DNA of 64,000 bases from Hemibagrus wyckioides (taxonomy: Eukaryota; Chordata; Actinopteri; Siluriformes; Bagridae), in contig NC_080727.1 in NCBI RefSeq assembly GCF_019097595.1, positions 8,020,001-8,084,000 on the forward strand, given 5' to 3'. The translations under genes and the position numbers were made by a program. Positions 33,620 through 45,316 of the stretch are shown in pieces; position 1 is the stretch's first letter, and the number at the start of each line of letters is the position of its first letter. The notes under the pieces are model-generated. The model worked only from the letters and a program-made list of their open reading frames with translations, made no database searches and was not told the DNA's origin.

Positions 33620-33880
33620 CTGAAATGACAGCAATTAACACTGTGTGTTAGGAGCATACCATTTGTGTTACATTTGAATGGATGAAGTGGTGTCATGACA
33701 GGTCTGTGAGAAGGATAGCTGGATTAAACTCTCACAGCATGTACGCTCTCCAAAATGCTGACTTTGGCGTTAAGAAGTGAAAGCAAGTCGTCCGCACTCA
33801 GCCATGATACAATTTGCATAATTTTAATTGGCTTCTGCTTGCCTTCACTTCTGATTAGTCTTTTAGACATTGAGATTGGG
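33620..33880. other. Intron 1 sequence flanking exon 2
   Basis: Includes the polypyrimidine-poor acceptor region of exon 2; nothing else recognised. Confidence 0.4.
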
Positions 33881-34400
33881 GACATTCAATGAGATTAGAG
33901 GCAGAATTTCAGAAGCACAGGCAACTTCACCGCAACTCGTTAAACCCACAGAGCACCCTGAACATTTTCCCCTGCTCCTCTCAGCGATTATTTAGAATAA
34001 ATAAATAACTCATTTTAGAATCATGCTTTCTTATTCCCTAATCCCGCTGCTTTGTCAGCATTTTGTGCAGCCATTTTATTTGTCCACAAATCAAGGCTAA
34101 CCCTGAATTTTGCATATACAATAAGGCCCTTACTGCATTTCAAATACATGAAAAGTGTTTAAAATAACTTCATTTACATATCATTCCTGTCACACATTTC
34201 TTATGATAATGGCCCATCAGCATGCGTTCCTGTAATGGAGGAAACTTATCGGAGCTTTCTGAAGATGAATGATTCTGTAGTGCTCGCTGGAGACAATTAG
34301 CTAATTGTTTTGTTGAGCCGATTTGTGACATCGAAATGAATGACTTCATTTCCTCATTTCCAGACGGGTAAACATTTGAACAACGTAACATAGGCATAAC
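33881..34400. other. Repeat-free stretch, candidate conserved non-coding element
   Basis: High-complexity sequence 0.3-0.8 kb upstream of exon 2, with homeobox-type cores (TTAGCTAATTG near 34298). No repeat family recognised. Regulatory function is only a guess. Confidence 0.25.
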
Positions 34401-34619
34401 ATTACACTACTTGAGTAGCTGCTACAATGCTCACTGCTGCTTCATTAGTAAGGAGAAAAACACCTAACTTTCAAAATGTAAACTCAAGTTAAAAATCTAT
34501 ATAAATACTGCCCTCTCTGAAAGTATATATTGAAGACATTTGGGTTTGAGATTAAAAGATGAATATGACACAGCTAGATATGCTAAACAAACAAGAACAT
34601 TGCACTATTTGTGGCAGAC
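34401..34619. other. Unannotated
   Basis: Nothing recognised. Confidence 0.35.
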
Positions 34620-35700
34620 CACCCCATTATTGATGGAGCAAAAGTATTGGACCATATAGTCTTAAAGTACATTTAAGTAAATAAAACTAAATTGCATTTT
34701 CCTTACATGCTATAATAAGTGCATTAAGCCAGGGACCTGCTGATATCACCAAACATTTACTTTCTTCTTTTGTGATACGTTTTTCAGGCTTTGAACCGCA
34801 GTTTCTTAGTCAGTGTTCGGTTTTAAGTCGTTTCTCCATTCAGTGTCCTTTTCAATTGGATTAAGGTCTGGTGATTGACTTGGCCAGTCTAAAACATTCA
34901 ACTTTCCCCCAAAGTCTTTTGTTGTGTTGGCAGTGTGCTTTGTGTTGTTGTTTAGCTGCATGTTGTAATTAGATTGGATGTATTTCTCTGTAAATTGGCA
35001 GACACAATGTTTCTGTAGGCATTTGGATTCATTCTGCTGCCTCATGAGTTACGTCATCAATAAAGTTTTGTGAGCCTGTTCCAGAAGCAGCCATGCAAGC
35101 CCAAGCCATGACACTTCCTTCACCCTGCTTGACCCATGAGCTTATTTTTTTGGATCATGAGCAGATGGTTTCTCTCTCCACACTTTGGCCTTTCCATCAC
35201 TTCGCTAGAGGTTAATTGTGGTTCCAGGACTTTTGTATCTCTGTATTTAATTGCAGAATCTTACTCTTGATCAGTGGTTTTCATCTTGTGGTTTTCTACT
35301 CTTCTATATTTAAGTTTTCTTCGAACAGTGAACTGTGGTCCCTTCACCTCTGCCCTGTGGAGGTTGTTGATGTCACTGACTGTGGTTTTTTAGGTTTTTC
35401 TTCATAGCTCCCACAATGTTTCTGTCATCAGTTGCTGTTGTTTCCTTTGCCGACCTGTTCGATGTCTGATGGTTAATACAGTGGTTTCTTTCTTTTTACA
35501 AATGGTTCCAAATTGTTTTATTGGCTGTGCCAAAATGCTAGTGCAATGGTTTTGATAGATTTTCTCTTTTTCTCACCATCAGAATGGTTTGCATTTCTCC
35601 CATAGACAGCTCTCTGGTCTTTATGTTGGTTTGTCCTTCTGAACAATAAATGCAGTATTCACAGTGAAACTGTTCACCCCAAAAGCAGACTTGGGCAACA
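34620..35700 (-). pseudogene. Tc1/mariner transposase relic, minus strand
   Basis: On the minus strand the frame at about 34806-35045 reads [15 protein letters not shown], the third catalytic motif of a Tc1-type transposase, after remnants of the preceding helix ([10 protein letters not shown]). The plus-strand text around it (AGCAAAAGTATTGGACC near 34638 as a possible terminal repeat, then GTCTTTATGTTGG near 35620) follows a known decayed fish element. Upstream transposase motifs are too eroded to place. A duplicate of 34714-34900 sits at 36253-36463. Confidence 0.65.
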
Positions 35701-36120
35701 AGAAACAGTGCAATGTTCTAAGTTGTTTAACACATCCGGATTTAAACATAGAGTGAAGCCCAAATGTCTTCAGTGTATAAACAAAACAAATGAACTGTCC
35801 TTGTTGTACCAATACTCAGTGTTTCAAATGGCACAAAATAGCTCTGACTCTATATACATTTTTCTATTCTTAAGAAAAATTTCAACAACATCATGCCACA
35901 CCTGCCCAGGACAGCTCACCTCCTCATCACCAGAAGGCAACCTCCACCAAAATGTAGATACTCTTACTTGCTGGTCACATACACTTTCGGCTCATGACCA
36001 ATGCAAAGCCTTTGTAATCATCTGAGCCATTGTTTGTATTCTGTATATTTCTTGATATATAATGTTTCTCTGTTCTCATGACTTGCCTTTTGTCTTGGAG
36101 GCTGTATATTACTGTGTGTG
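35701..36120. other. Unannotated intron 1 sequence
   Basis: Possible dispersed-repeat remnants (CACCTCCTCATCACCAG); no gene recognised. Confidence 0.4.
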
Positions 36121-36594
36121 ACCTCTGCTTGTTGAGTGGATTTCTACAACATCCCTGAGTCTCGAACGCTTTCACCAATATTTAAGTGAAAATAGAACAA
36201 CTATAGACACTTGTTAAAGCCCACATTCAAGAAAAAGATTCAAAGAATTACATATAATAAGTGCATTAAGCCAGTGACCCACTGACTTCACCAAACATTT
36301 ACTTTATTCATTTGTGACCACGTTTTTCAGGCTTTGTACCACAGTTTCTATCAGTCGGTGTTCGGTTTTAAGTCGTTTCTCCATTCATTGTCCTTTTCAG
36401 GCGGTGACATGCGGCTCAGTTGGATTAAGGTCTGGTGATTGACTTGGCCAAACTAAAACATTCACCTCTGCTTGTTGAGTGGATTTCCACAACGTCCCTG
36501 AGTCTTGAACGCTTTCACCAATAGTTAAGTGAAAATAGGACAAATACAGACACTTGTTATAGCCCATATTCAAGAAAAAGAATCAAAGAATTAG
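36121..36594 (+). repeat. Direct repeats (~130 bp) flanking a Tc1 relic fragment
   Basis: 36121-36250 and 36464-36594 are near-identical (ACCTCTGCTTGTTGAGTGGA ... TCAAAGAATTA). Between them, 36253-36463 duplicates the transposon sequence at 34714-34900, with a short insertion near 36399-36419. The order suggests a local duplication or template switch. Confidence 0.8.
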
Positions 36595-36654
36595 GTGTAG
36601 TAGATAATTTTGGCAACAAGGAAACTAGGTACCTCAATGCCATGAAGTATTTTG

Positions 36655-36775
36655 CATGTATGGGCAACTGGCAGATGCCCTTATCCAGAGTGACAAAAGT
36701 CCTTTCGAAGCCTCTATTAGTGAACACATTAATACTGGTTCACTAGGTTGCAGATTAAGAATATTAGAAGACGTT
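36655..36775 (-). mobile_element. SINE tail fragment
   Basis: CAACTGGCAGATGCCCTTAT followed by ACTGGTTCACTAGGTTGCAG. Same arrangement as at 50.8 and 56.2 kb. Confidence 0.6.
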
Positions 36776-37447
36776 TATTTCACCATCTAGGTACCAGAAC
36801 AGAGATGAATTCTAAGCGTACCTTGTGAAAAGAATTAAAGTGACTGTAATCCGACTTTAACCACTCCTCATACTATAAGATAGTGAAACTTCACTCAATG
36901 CACAGTAGCTCGTTGAATAATGAGTCACTTACCTACTTATTACCTAAAACAGAACCATTTTCTACTCCTGGATGCCTGTCTTCCCTCTTCCTACACTACG
37001 AAAACGCAATAAAAACCTCCCCAGCTTCTCGTCTAACCTGCACCGAAGCATCAAAATCATATTTCTCCGGTTCACTCCTAGGTAGGAGTAATACTTTTGA
37101 AAGCATTAAAATGTATTGACTTATGCTTTTCCTAAAAGAGAAGCTAAATGTAAATGTCTACTCATGTTTAAGCCTGAAGCAGGAGTTACAGGAGAACCAG
37201 GCAGATCAGTAACAGATGGACAAGAAAGATAGGAAGCCAGGAGGAAGCGTATCTGATAATGAGATGACAAAAAAAATTGTATACGTTTCATGGGAAATAT
37301 GTACAGTAAAAATTCGAAAAAAACAAACTTGTAATACTTTAGAACAACTTGCACACAACTTGGCATACAACTTTCAAAAACACACCATAGTGAGAAGAAC
37401 TTCAGTTAAAAATGACTTAATTAAAATGAAATATACTCTCACTGCCA
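36776..37447. other. Unannotated intron 1 sequence
   Basis: No exon or repeat family recognised. Confidence 0.45.
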
Positions 37448-37865
37448 TACTGTATGCAAAATGTATATGGACACCTGACCATCACACCCATGAACATCCC
37501 ATTCCATCTTCCACATGCTTCCCACTACATGCTGGAGTGGGGCTGTGGGGATTTGCCCCATTAGTGAGGTCAGGTACTGATGTTAGGTGAGGAGGCCTGG
37601 GTTTCAGTCAGTGATTCGATCCATCCCAATGGTGTTCAGTGGGGTTCAGGTCAGGGCTCTGTTCAGGATGCTCGAGATCTTCCAGTTTAACCTCGCCAAG
37701 CATGGTGCATTGTCATGGAACTGGTTTGCGCCCCTAAGTTCCAGTTAAGAGAAAATATAATGCTGCAAAGATATACTAAAATAAGTCAGTAGAAGAGGTT
37801 ATGGGGAACATTAATATATACAAGCGTGAAGGTCTTGTGTCCACATACTTTTGGACCTATACTGG
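37448..37865 (-). pseudogene. Decayed short Tc1-like element with terminal repeats, minus strand
   Basis: The ends ACTGTATGCAAAATGTATAT (from 37449) and CTTTTGGACCTATACTGG (to 37865) are imperfect inverted repeats, both followed inward by GTGGACAC-type sequence. On the minus strand the interior reads LNPTEHHWDG and RPPHLTSVPDLTN, matching the LNPxEHxWDxLE and DLTNAL region of Tc1-like transposases. Most of the coding region is deleted. Confidence 0.75.
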
Positions 37866-38399
37866 ATTTTGATTGTTCTTCCAAGGATCTGAGTTGGGTA
37901 TGTGTGTCTTTGTGTCTGTCGGTGGTAAAAATCCAAAAATTGCGAACAGCAAAGGCTCAATCTCCTGCCCTGTCACAGCAGCACTGGTTGCCGTGGCAAT
38001 GATATATGATCATCAGTCCAGCCTGACGATAATAACATCACACACACACACACACACACACAGAGACAAACAAGATGTCACTGCCAGAGACGCTGAGAAA
38101 TGGACTTTTAACGCAAATCCATCTGTCCGGTCCACCCACACACATTACACACAGTGTACATATACGCTTGGTTCATAAATATCGAGACTAATAACAGATT
38201 TGAACAGCAAACGCACACACACACACACACATAAAATATAAATACACAAAGATAGTATACACACTGTCACACTGATAACAGTTACAGAGACATCCCGGAA
38301 ACACGGTGTGAGGTGAGATAACACTCTAGAAAAGATGCTGGTGTTTTGCATGTTATCACACTAACCAGCACACACTAAGAGTCATTTCAAGTCCCATTT
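37866..38399. other. Unannotated, with (CA)n tracts
   Basis: (CA)n at 38040-38062 and 38213-38231; no exon recognised. Confidence 0.45.
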
Positions 38400-38530
38400 C
38401 TGGCATGGTTTTGGGAGGTGGGGTTGAGGATAAAACCCACATGGACACGGAAACTCCACACAGATATTGTAATGTGAGTTCAGGATTGAACTGGGGACCT
38501 AAATATGTGAGGTGGCAACATGGCCTATAG
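38400..38530 (-). mobile_element. Probable SINE fragment
   Basis: CACATGGACACGGAAACTCC, ACACAGATATTG and GATTGAACTGGGGACCTAA resemble the reverse complement of the head and core of the DANA-type SINE (GTTTCCGTG, GGTCCCCAGTTCAATCC). Decayed. Confidence 0.45.
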
Positions 38531-38787
38531 TGCTATGTCAAACAATAGTCATGTTTTTAAACCAAAAGCGATCATAACAAAGTGATTTAGGATGATTAGA
38601 GAGGATTAAATACTCTCTGGGAAAGCCTTGTTCGCTCATAAATCCACGCTTCATACACATGGAATACACACACACAGCTAAAAGTACACACAGACATCAC
38701 ACAGCCTGAATGAAAACAACCTGAACACATTCATTTCGAGCTAAAACTAATAACCTAATGTTATCATGAAGTAGCAGATCCAAATTG

Positions 38788-38822
<35 letters not shown>

Positions 38823-38985
38823 ACAGAGCTCAGCGGGATGTCCTCCACAAATGGCCCAGCTTATAAACCTTAGATTGTGATGCACCACACTTCAATACTT
38901 CCCAAAATTTGTTCAAAATACCCCATTAGGACATCAAAAGAAGGAATATATTAACAGTGGGGAGTAAGATAAAAGTGTGTGTGTG

Positions 38986-39020
<35 letters not shown>

Positions 39021-39790
39021 TAAAAGGAGATTACTAATATTTTTCTATACATAAAACAAGAAAAGGGAGCGCCATTTCTGTGTAGCATAATTTAGTGGTA
39101 TTATTTAACCACTGATTTCTCATTTAGTCTTCCTCTACCGCTGCAATAACACGCAAAAACATGTCATTTTAGACCATTACAATGCCATATGGAGAATTTC
39201 TTCTCGCATTCACCATCCCAAATACATTAAATCTTTTTACCAGAGGCCAAAAAATGGATTTTCTGCCTGTTGCTCAGCTGTTCAGCTCTAAATGTCTTTG
39301 TCATGTCACACTTCATAGTGGTGCTTAATGACTCATATGAAAGTAGACACTTAGGGCTTTAAGAATTTATAGGTTTTCTTTTTTATAAGTATTTCTGTTT
39401 TTACCTAGCCTACTAGGCACAATATGTTCATAGAAAAGTTCCAAAAAAAACCCCCAAATGTTTAAAATCTTTGAAGAACACGATGATATCAAACCCATTT
39501 CTCCACTACGAGATGCCTCAAGTGCTTGTTCTTAAGCATAAACACATTTGAAGTTGTTATCTTCAACCACTAAAATTCTGTTAAAGGTTATCCAACAGAG
39601 GGAAAAACAAACATCTTACTCGGAAAGCCAACAGTCCTGACTCATTTTATAAAATTATTCATTCGTTTATACTGATTGAAAATGTCTGAAAAGTCAATTC
39701 ACATTCTGCTGGAGCAATGGAACACCAGTATAGTGGTAAAAATGGGTGATATTAGCTAAAATTAGCTATCTGGCTAGCAAACTATTGGTA
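38531..39790. other. Unannotated intron 1 sequence with TG tracts
   Basis: (TG)n at 38790-38821 and (TG)n followed by (GA)n at 38976-39021. The part from 39.04 to 39.35 kb is repeat-free. No exon recognised. Confidence 0.45.
38790..38821. repeat. (TG)n microsatellite
   Basis: TG run of about 31 bp. Confidence 0.95.
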
Positions 39791-39791
39791 A

Positions 39792-39960
39792 ACTATAGCT
39801 TCCATCCATCCATTGTCTATACCCGCTTTATTCCTAATTAGGGTCACGGGGGTCTGCTGGAGCCTATCCCAGCGCACATTGGGCGCAAGGCAGGGGTACA
39901 CCCTGGACAGGTCTCCAGTCCATCGCAGGGCCACATATTCACACACACTATAGCTTCCAT
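39792..39960 (-). mobile_element. 5'-truncated SINE with perfect 14-bp target-site duplication
   Basis: The flanking copies ACTATAGCTTCCAT at 39792-39805 and 39947-39960 are identical. Between them, on the minus strand, lies the SINE 3' part: CAGGGTGTACCCCTGCCTTG, CGCTGGGATAGGCTCCAGCA, then GGGTATAGACAATGGATGGA. The tRNA head is absent. The target duplication shows insertion by target-primed reverse transcription. Confidence 0.92.
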
Positions 39961-41748
39961 TTTATCAAAATAATTAAGTACGAAGGGAAAATGGCTGCCA
40001 GTAGAAGAATACTTTCAGGTTTAAGCTTGAAAATTAGTACCAATGTCTAGATATAGGGTCAATATTTGCATATTTGGTTTATTGTTATCTTATAATAGAA
40101 AGTTCTAGATCTATTTAGACTAGATATAACATATTTCCACATGCTAAAATGTCATTTCTTTGCAGTCCAAGTGAGTCTTGAATTTATTTTGTGATTTCTT
40201 TTTAAATTCATTTATTTAACATCAGCAGCAAACCTGTCAAAAATTCTATAACACATCATCATCACCAAATTTAAGAAATTTGACCGAAGTAACAATCGTG
40301 TTCGGTTCCGCCATCGATCCAGCTCTCCATGAGGAGTGTGTTGTTCCTAACCACTTTGATTCATTTACAAATGTGTGTGTTCAGATGGAAAAGATGATAT
40401 AGAAAAAAGATCTATAAATAAAATCAAGTTGTATTGTGCAATTACACATGCAGCATAAAGGATAGCTTTTGATTTGCAATTCATTACAGTCTTGTTACAT
40501 GCAGAATGTTTTCCCTTCAACTTCTAAAAATAATTACTATTGACTTTTAGTTTTAATTTTCTATTTTCTATTACAAAAAAAAGGTAAGTATATAAAAGCC
40601 TGTCATTCTTCAGAAGTGTGTGTGTACCTTTGTGTGTGTGTGTGTGTGTGGAAGTGTTGATACTCAAACAGACAGTGATTTCAAACCCAGATGCATATCA
40701 AGACTCAAAGGTATCTCTGTGTCTCTGCTTCTGTGTTTAAATATTGATGGCTGTTCTGCTCAGGATCTTTAAAAAGCTCAGACAAGCGTAAAACCTTCAC
40801 GCTGTATAAACATGAGTTCTGTGCTCAGTTTTGAGATTTTAGATCGGTTTTCCGAACAGAGGAGATGCTGTAAAAAAAAAAAAAAATGTCAAGCCAGGTT
40901 GGAGACACTTGTAGATGGATTTTTGGGTTTTTACTCATCCATGTAAAATATTTGAAGCTAGAGTAATGTTCAGTAGGGTTCATATGCAGAGACGGACTCG
41001 GTTTAGGTTTCTATACATCTCTTTTGAATCTCCTGACAGGGGCAAGCACTTCATTTTACCATCAATCTTTTCAAGCCACAAACTCAGGAGCTCTTTGTTT
41101 TCAGCCTCCCCTTGTCACTAAGCTTCGCAAATAGATTTCATTTTATCATTTCTTCTTTCTCTTCCTATCACTCTCCCCTATCTCTGATCATCAGCTGTAT
41201 GGAACTAGCACTAATCTAGAACCATGTTGTGCTTTTTACATGGATTTAAAATGAAAAATTTTAATGTTAATATTCAGATAAACAATCATATACAGTATGT
41301 TTATGATTCATATACAGTATGTATACTTTTGTGTCTAACTGTCTGGGTTATAAAAAGAGTCAAAATAAAAAAAAAAACGGAAAGTAAATGAAAATAAAAC
41401 TAGCCAGTTGTGGGCATCTGGAAGCTCAAGTATGTGGAAGAGGGCGGATAGTATAGATTGTGTCTAGGAGAAATCTCTTGTATGGTCAGGGAGAGCTGGC
41501 GGATGGCTGGAAATTGGTAGGGGACCAAATTGGGGAAAAAATGATGAACAGCTGTTAAATAAATTGGAGGATCTTGGTCTAGGTCTAGATTAGATGCAGC
41601 CAAGGTCTAAAATAAATTGTATGTATGTAAATTGTTTGTATCAATTAGAAAAGCATAATCTCTTCAGTTTTTTTTTTTTTAACCCAAATGTGCTTTAAAA
41701 TGATCAATTTATTAATCAAAAAGCAAACAATACAAAATACTAAAAGCA
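39961..41748. other. Unannotated intron 1 sequence
   Basis: A short (TG)n at 40630-40650 and A runs; no exon or repeat family recognised. Confidence 0.45.
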
Positions 41749-43381
41749 GGGGAGAGCGGGGACGGTTGAAACACTTTTTGTATTTTCTTCAGTTTCTCAG
41801 TGACCGTTTTTAGTAGAAAGCCAAAATTTTAATATATTACACTTAAATCTGTCAGATACTCACATTTTTGTACCACATTGTTGTAACATCTGTACATGTA
41901 ATAATATATGAACAGTGTAAACTTTAACAGACAAAGTGAAATGTTGCAAGTGACCCCCTAACAGGGCACGGTTGCAACAGTCCACAGGGACAGTTGCAAC
42001 ATTCATTAAAATGTAATAAAAAAATACATTATATAACATCATACTGCAATTTCTTTATTTTATTTGTGAACAGACAGGGTTAAATTGGTTAAACTGATAA
42101 AGACAAAGAGTAATAAAATAAGGGAGGTCGTAGGGTGAGGTCATAGGGTCTCAGGTGAGAAATCGATACGGGATTTCGATCTTGGGCAGTTCCAGCAGGT
42201 GCGGGCAGCACAGGTGGCAGTGGTTGATCAACAGAAGCTGGAGACAGGAGGTGTAGGCAGGGCAGATGGAACTGGTGGAGCTGCAGTGGATGGAGGAGGA
42301 TGGTCTGTCACCAAAGATGGTGCAAAGTCAACATCTTGGAAGACCTCCTGATTAAATGGCCAAATGCCAGTGCACCTAAAACCTGACTGCACATTTGCTG
42401 GTGTTGCTGCCAAAGGGAGGGCCAACCTAACAATTCCAGGAATGTCATAAATTGACATTGTCAGCCCTGGGTGGCTCTTCATCCATGAGTCACAGAAGGA
42501 GTTCACAGCTCATTTTAGAGGACCATAAGCAGTACGATCCAGTGGCTGTAGTTTGTGAGAGCAGTGAGGTGGAAAGGAAAGCAGGACAATTCCATTGTCT
42601 CTACAGTAATTTATTCCTGTCAGAGACAAATGGGATGAGTGGTTGTCCAGTATAAGAAGGACTTTAGCATCCACTGAGGACTTAGTGTGGTGTTGGAAAT
42701 ACTTCAGAAACACGATAAAGTCTTCTTCCATCATCCACCCAGGTGGGCCATCCCGAATAAAATGTTCTTTGAAATGGACATGAGGGAATACAAATTGAGG
42801 TGGGATCATATTCCCCAGTACACTGACTGTACAAGCAAGGGTCACAAGTGTCCCTCTTTCTGCTGATGTGTATGACCCAAACTGTCTACCGCCACGCCTG
42901 GCAACAATATTTTCTGGGTTTTGGACAGTTGTAACCCCTGTTTCATCCATGTTCCACACATCTTTTGCATGAAATTTGTTGCAACAGCAAGCTGGGACGG
43001 TTGCAACACCTTGTTGCAACTGTCCCTACTCTGACAGCCATGATAAAACTTGCTATGCTAGCTAGACACAACAGCTTTGACACTTGCGAGCTATGCCTAT
43101 TAGAAGCTAAGAAAACACTGATTTAAATTATATGAATGAATAATGCTTCACAAAAACAGTTTAGACCGTATGAGAAAAATTCTGAGTGTTAAAAAAAATA
43201 CTTTTTTACCTTGAATTTTGCTTTTTCTAGATGGAATGGTCACACATGGCTGATTTCTTGCAATTGGGGGTGGGGCTTACTGATCATCTGCAATATGAGT
43301 ACTGTCACTCTAGCTCATTCCTGATTGGAGAAATAAGCCTTGTTGCAACTGCCCCATGTTGCAACCGTCCCCGCTCTCCCC
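41749..43381 (-). mobile_element. pogo-like DNA transposon (1,633 bp) with terminal inverted repeats
   Basis: The left end GGGGAGAGCGGGGACGGTTG (41749-41768) is matched exactly, inverted, at 43362-43381. Right flank TA, left flank CA, so the TA target duplication has probably mutated once. GTTGCAA words recur at both ends and inside: near 41944, 41970, 41994, 42976, 42991, 43013, 43342 and 43358. It encodes the transposase remnant at 42228-43019. The expected N-terminal DNA-binding part between 43020 and 43320 is not recognisable, so the copy is internally deleted. Confidence 0.93.
42228..43019 (-). pseudogene. pogo/Tigger-type DDE transposase (DD35D), one in-frame stop
   Basis: DDE_1-type transposase core. 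Motifs in order: VWNMDETGV (first Asp), RRGGRQFGS, ERGTLVTLAC, PPGWMMEEDF, VLLILDNHSSH (second Asp), FPPHCSHKLQPLD (third Asp, 35 residues after the second), TAYGPLK, then FCDSWMKSHPG and FRCTGIWPFN. All three acidic residues are intact. A TGA at 42510-42512 interrupts TAYGPLK and AVNSFC, in the same frame. It ends at 42228. The CENP-B/HTH DNA-binding domain that should precede NMDETG is missing, so it could not bind its ends as a full enzyme would. Context: it lies inside a clear terminal-repeat element. Confidence 0.9.
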
Positions 43382-43387
43382 TACACT

Positions 43388-43920
43388 CACCATCCACTTT
43401 ATTAGGAACACCCGTACTGCCACTCCACTCATTCAGTTCTGCAGCAAAATGCATGAACTTATGAAGATCTAGGTAAGGAGCTTCAGCTGATGTTCAAATC
43501 AGAATGAAGAAAAAAAAAATTAGTGATCTTAGTGACTTTAATCATGGCATGGTTGTTAATTCCAGATGGGTTAAATTGAGTATTTCATTAGCTACTTATC
43601 TCCTGGGAGTTTCACACACACACAACACTCTCTAGAGGTTACAGGCAGAATGGTGATAAACAAAAGAAAAACATCCTGTGTTTTGAGGGTCTGCAGACTG
43701 AAACCTCTTGTTGAAAAGAGAGATCAGAGAAGAAGGACCAGGCTGGTTTGAGCTGACAGGAAGTCTATAGTAACTCATATAACCACTCTTTGTAACAGTG
43801 GTGAGCAAAAAAGCATCTCAGAAACCTTGAGGTGGATGTGCTACAACAGCAGAACCACGTCAGGTTCCACTCCTGTCAGTCAACAACAAGAACATGTGCA
43901 GTGCATAAAGACATTGAAAG
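43388..43920 (+). pseudogene. Tc1-like element, 5' end and N-terminal transposase remnant
   Basis: ACCATCCACTTTATTAGGAA (43388 onward) is a typical Tc1-like terminal repeat. Then come the transposase start region (TGACTTTAATCATGGCATGG, giving SDFNHGMVV), CTCCTGGGAGTTTCACACAC (LLGVSHT) and TAACTCATATAACCACTC. This is the N-terminal helix-turn-helix part. Frame breaks are present and the catalytic half is absent. Its end lies about 7 bp from the pogo-like element's right end. Confidence 0.75.
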
Positions 43921-44792
43921 AGTCAAAGATAAAAAATGGCCATAAAGCCTAAAAGTAATCATTTGAAGCCATGCAATAGGCAAACGCCCACATCTCTCTC
44001 TATTTCTTCACAATCTATCATCACAAAGAGAAACATTCTCGGCCCTGAGTAGTTTTTTATGTTGCTGTAAAGGTTGAGTGCCTATCCTCGATCTTCACAC
44101 AAACATCTTTTCTTCCTCTCTGCTGACAGTGTGCTATCCAGCGCTCTTCAGCAAAACAACAATTTGCCCCTTTCTCTCTTTTTCTGTATCTGTTCTGAAA
44201 CAGAATTGGGTTATCGGAGTGTCAAACTGACAAAACCTCCCCGGCACAATGAAACTTTTCCCTGGTTCTTGCTTGCATTAGCATTTTTCAAAGGGTCAGA
44301 AAAATAACACTGAACTGAATAAACTGATAAACAAGCAATATTTATATGGCCTGTGCATGGTCAGGAATGTCAAGAGTGAGGAGGAGTCTAATGCACAATA
44401 TACCATCATTCTTCACTAACGTGCTTTTATTGACTGAAAGCAGTAAGAGCTAAATGATCTAACGCTTCTAATTACATCAGTATCGGGATTTAATAGATTT
44501 AATGCTGAAATCACAAACAATGTATTCAGACTTTGAAAGATAACTCGAGAACGAGAGAGTTGAGCATGTTTTGTTTGAAAATAATAATGAAAATGGAAGC
44601 CGTATTGTAAAATGAAACCATTTTGCAGTCATTACTGTAATAATTACTACTAGGGCTATTCTTTCAATATACAGTATTGGCCATACATTAGACCCATATT
44701 TCCACTATTAGGTTTACTTCACTGCTTGATCCTTTTATTATTTTCTTGTGTTCACATTACATCATATTATTTGGCAACAAAAGATTTAAGTA
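43921..44792. other. Repeat-poor intron 1 sequence
   Basis: No exon recognised. 44.33-44.66 kb is high-complexity and repeat-free, possibly conserved non-coding. Confidence 0.35.
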
Positions 44793-44978
44793 TACTTAAG
44801 GCTACCTGCTCGTGCACAGCTCTTATCCTGAGTGGCTTACATCTCATCTTATTTTATACGACTGAGCAGTTAAGGGTTAGGTGACTTACTCAAGGGCCCA
44901 GCAGTGGCAGTTCAATAGTCTTGGGATTTACACTGACAACTAAACAATAGTCCAAAGTTTTAACCACTGAGTTGAGAC
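44793..44978 (-). mobile_element. tRNA-derived SINE (family A)
   Basis: Minus strand: CTCAGTGGTTAAAACTTTGG (A-box region), CAGTGTAAATCCCAAGACTA (B-box region), CTGCCACTGCTGGGCCCTTG (body) and GTAAGCCACTCAGGATAAGA (tail). Confidence 0.8.
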
Positions 44979-45082
44979 CAACTGTGAACTCGAATGTCAC
45001 ACCGTGCTGACAGGGGTGGAATTTCTGCATCTGTTTATTGTTCTAGTGCCTTCCAGTATTTCCAGGAGCTCAGTGATATGAT

Positions 45083-45187
45083 TTATATTATATTATATTA
45101 TATTATATTATATTATATTATATTATATTATATTATATTATATTATATTATATTATATTATATTATATTATATTATATTATATTATC
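45083..45187. repeat. (TTATA)n pentanucleotide repeat
   Basis: About 21 uninterrupted copies. Confidence 0.98.
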
Positions 45188-45316
45188 ATCAATCTGGCCA
45201 CACCCACTTTTAAATCTGAATATTTGGAACAATGTACAAATACAGGTCTAGTAGAAAAAGCATTACTAGGCACATCAATTAAGTTATATAGATGCTAATG
45301 TAATGTTTTGTTACTT

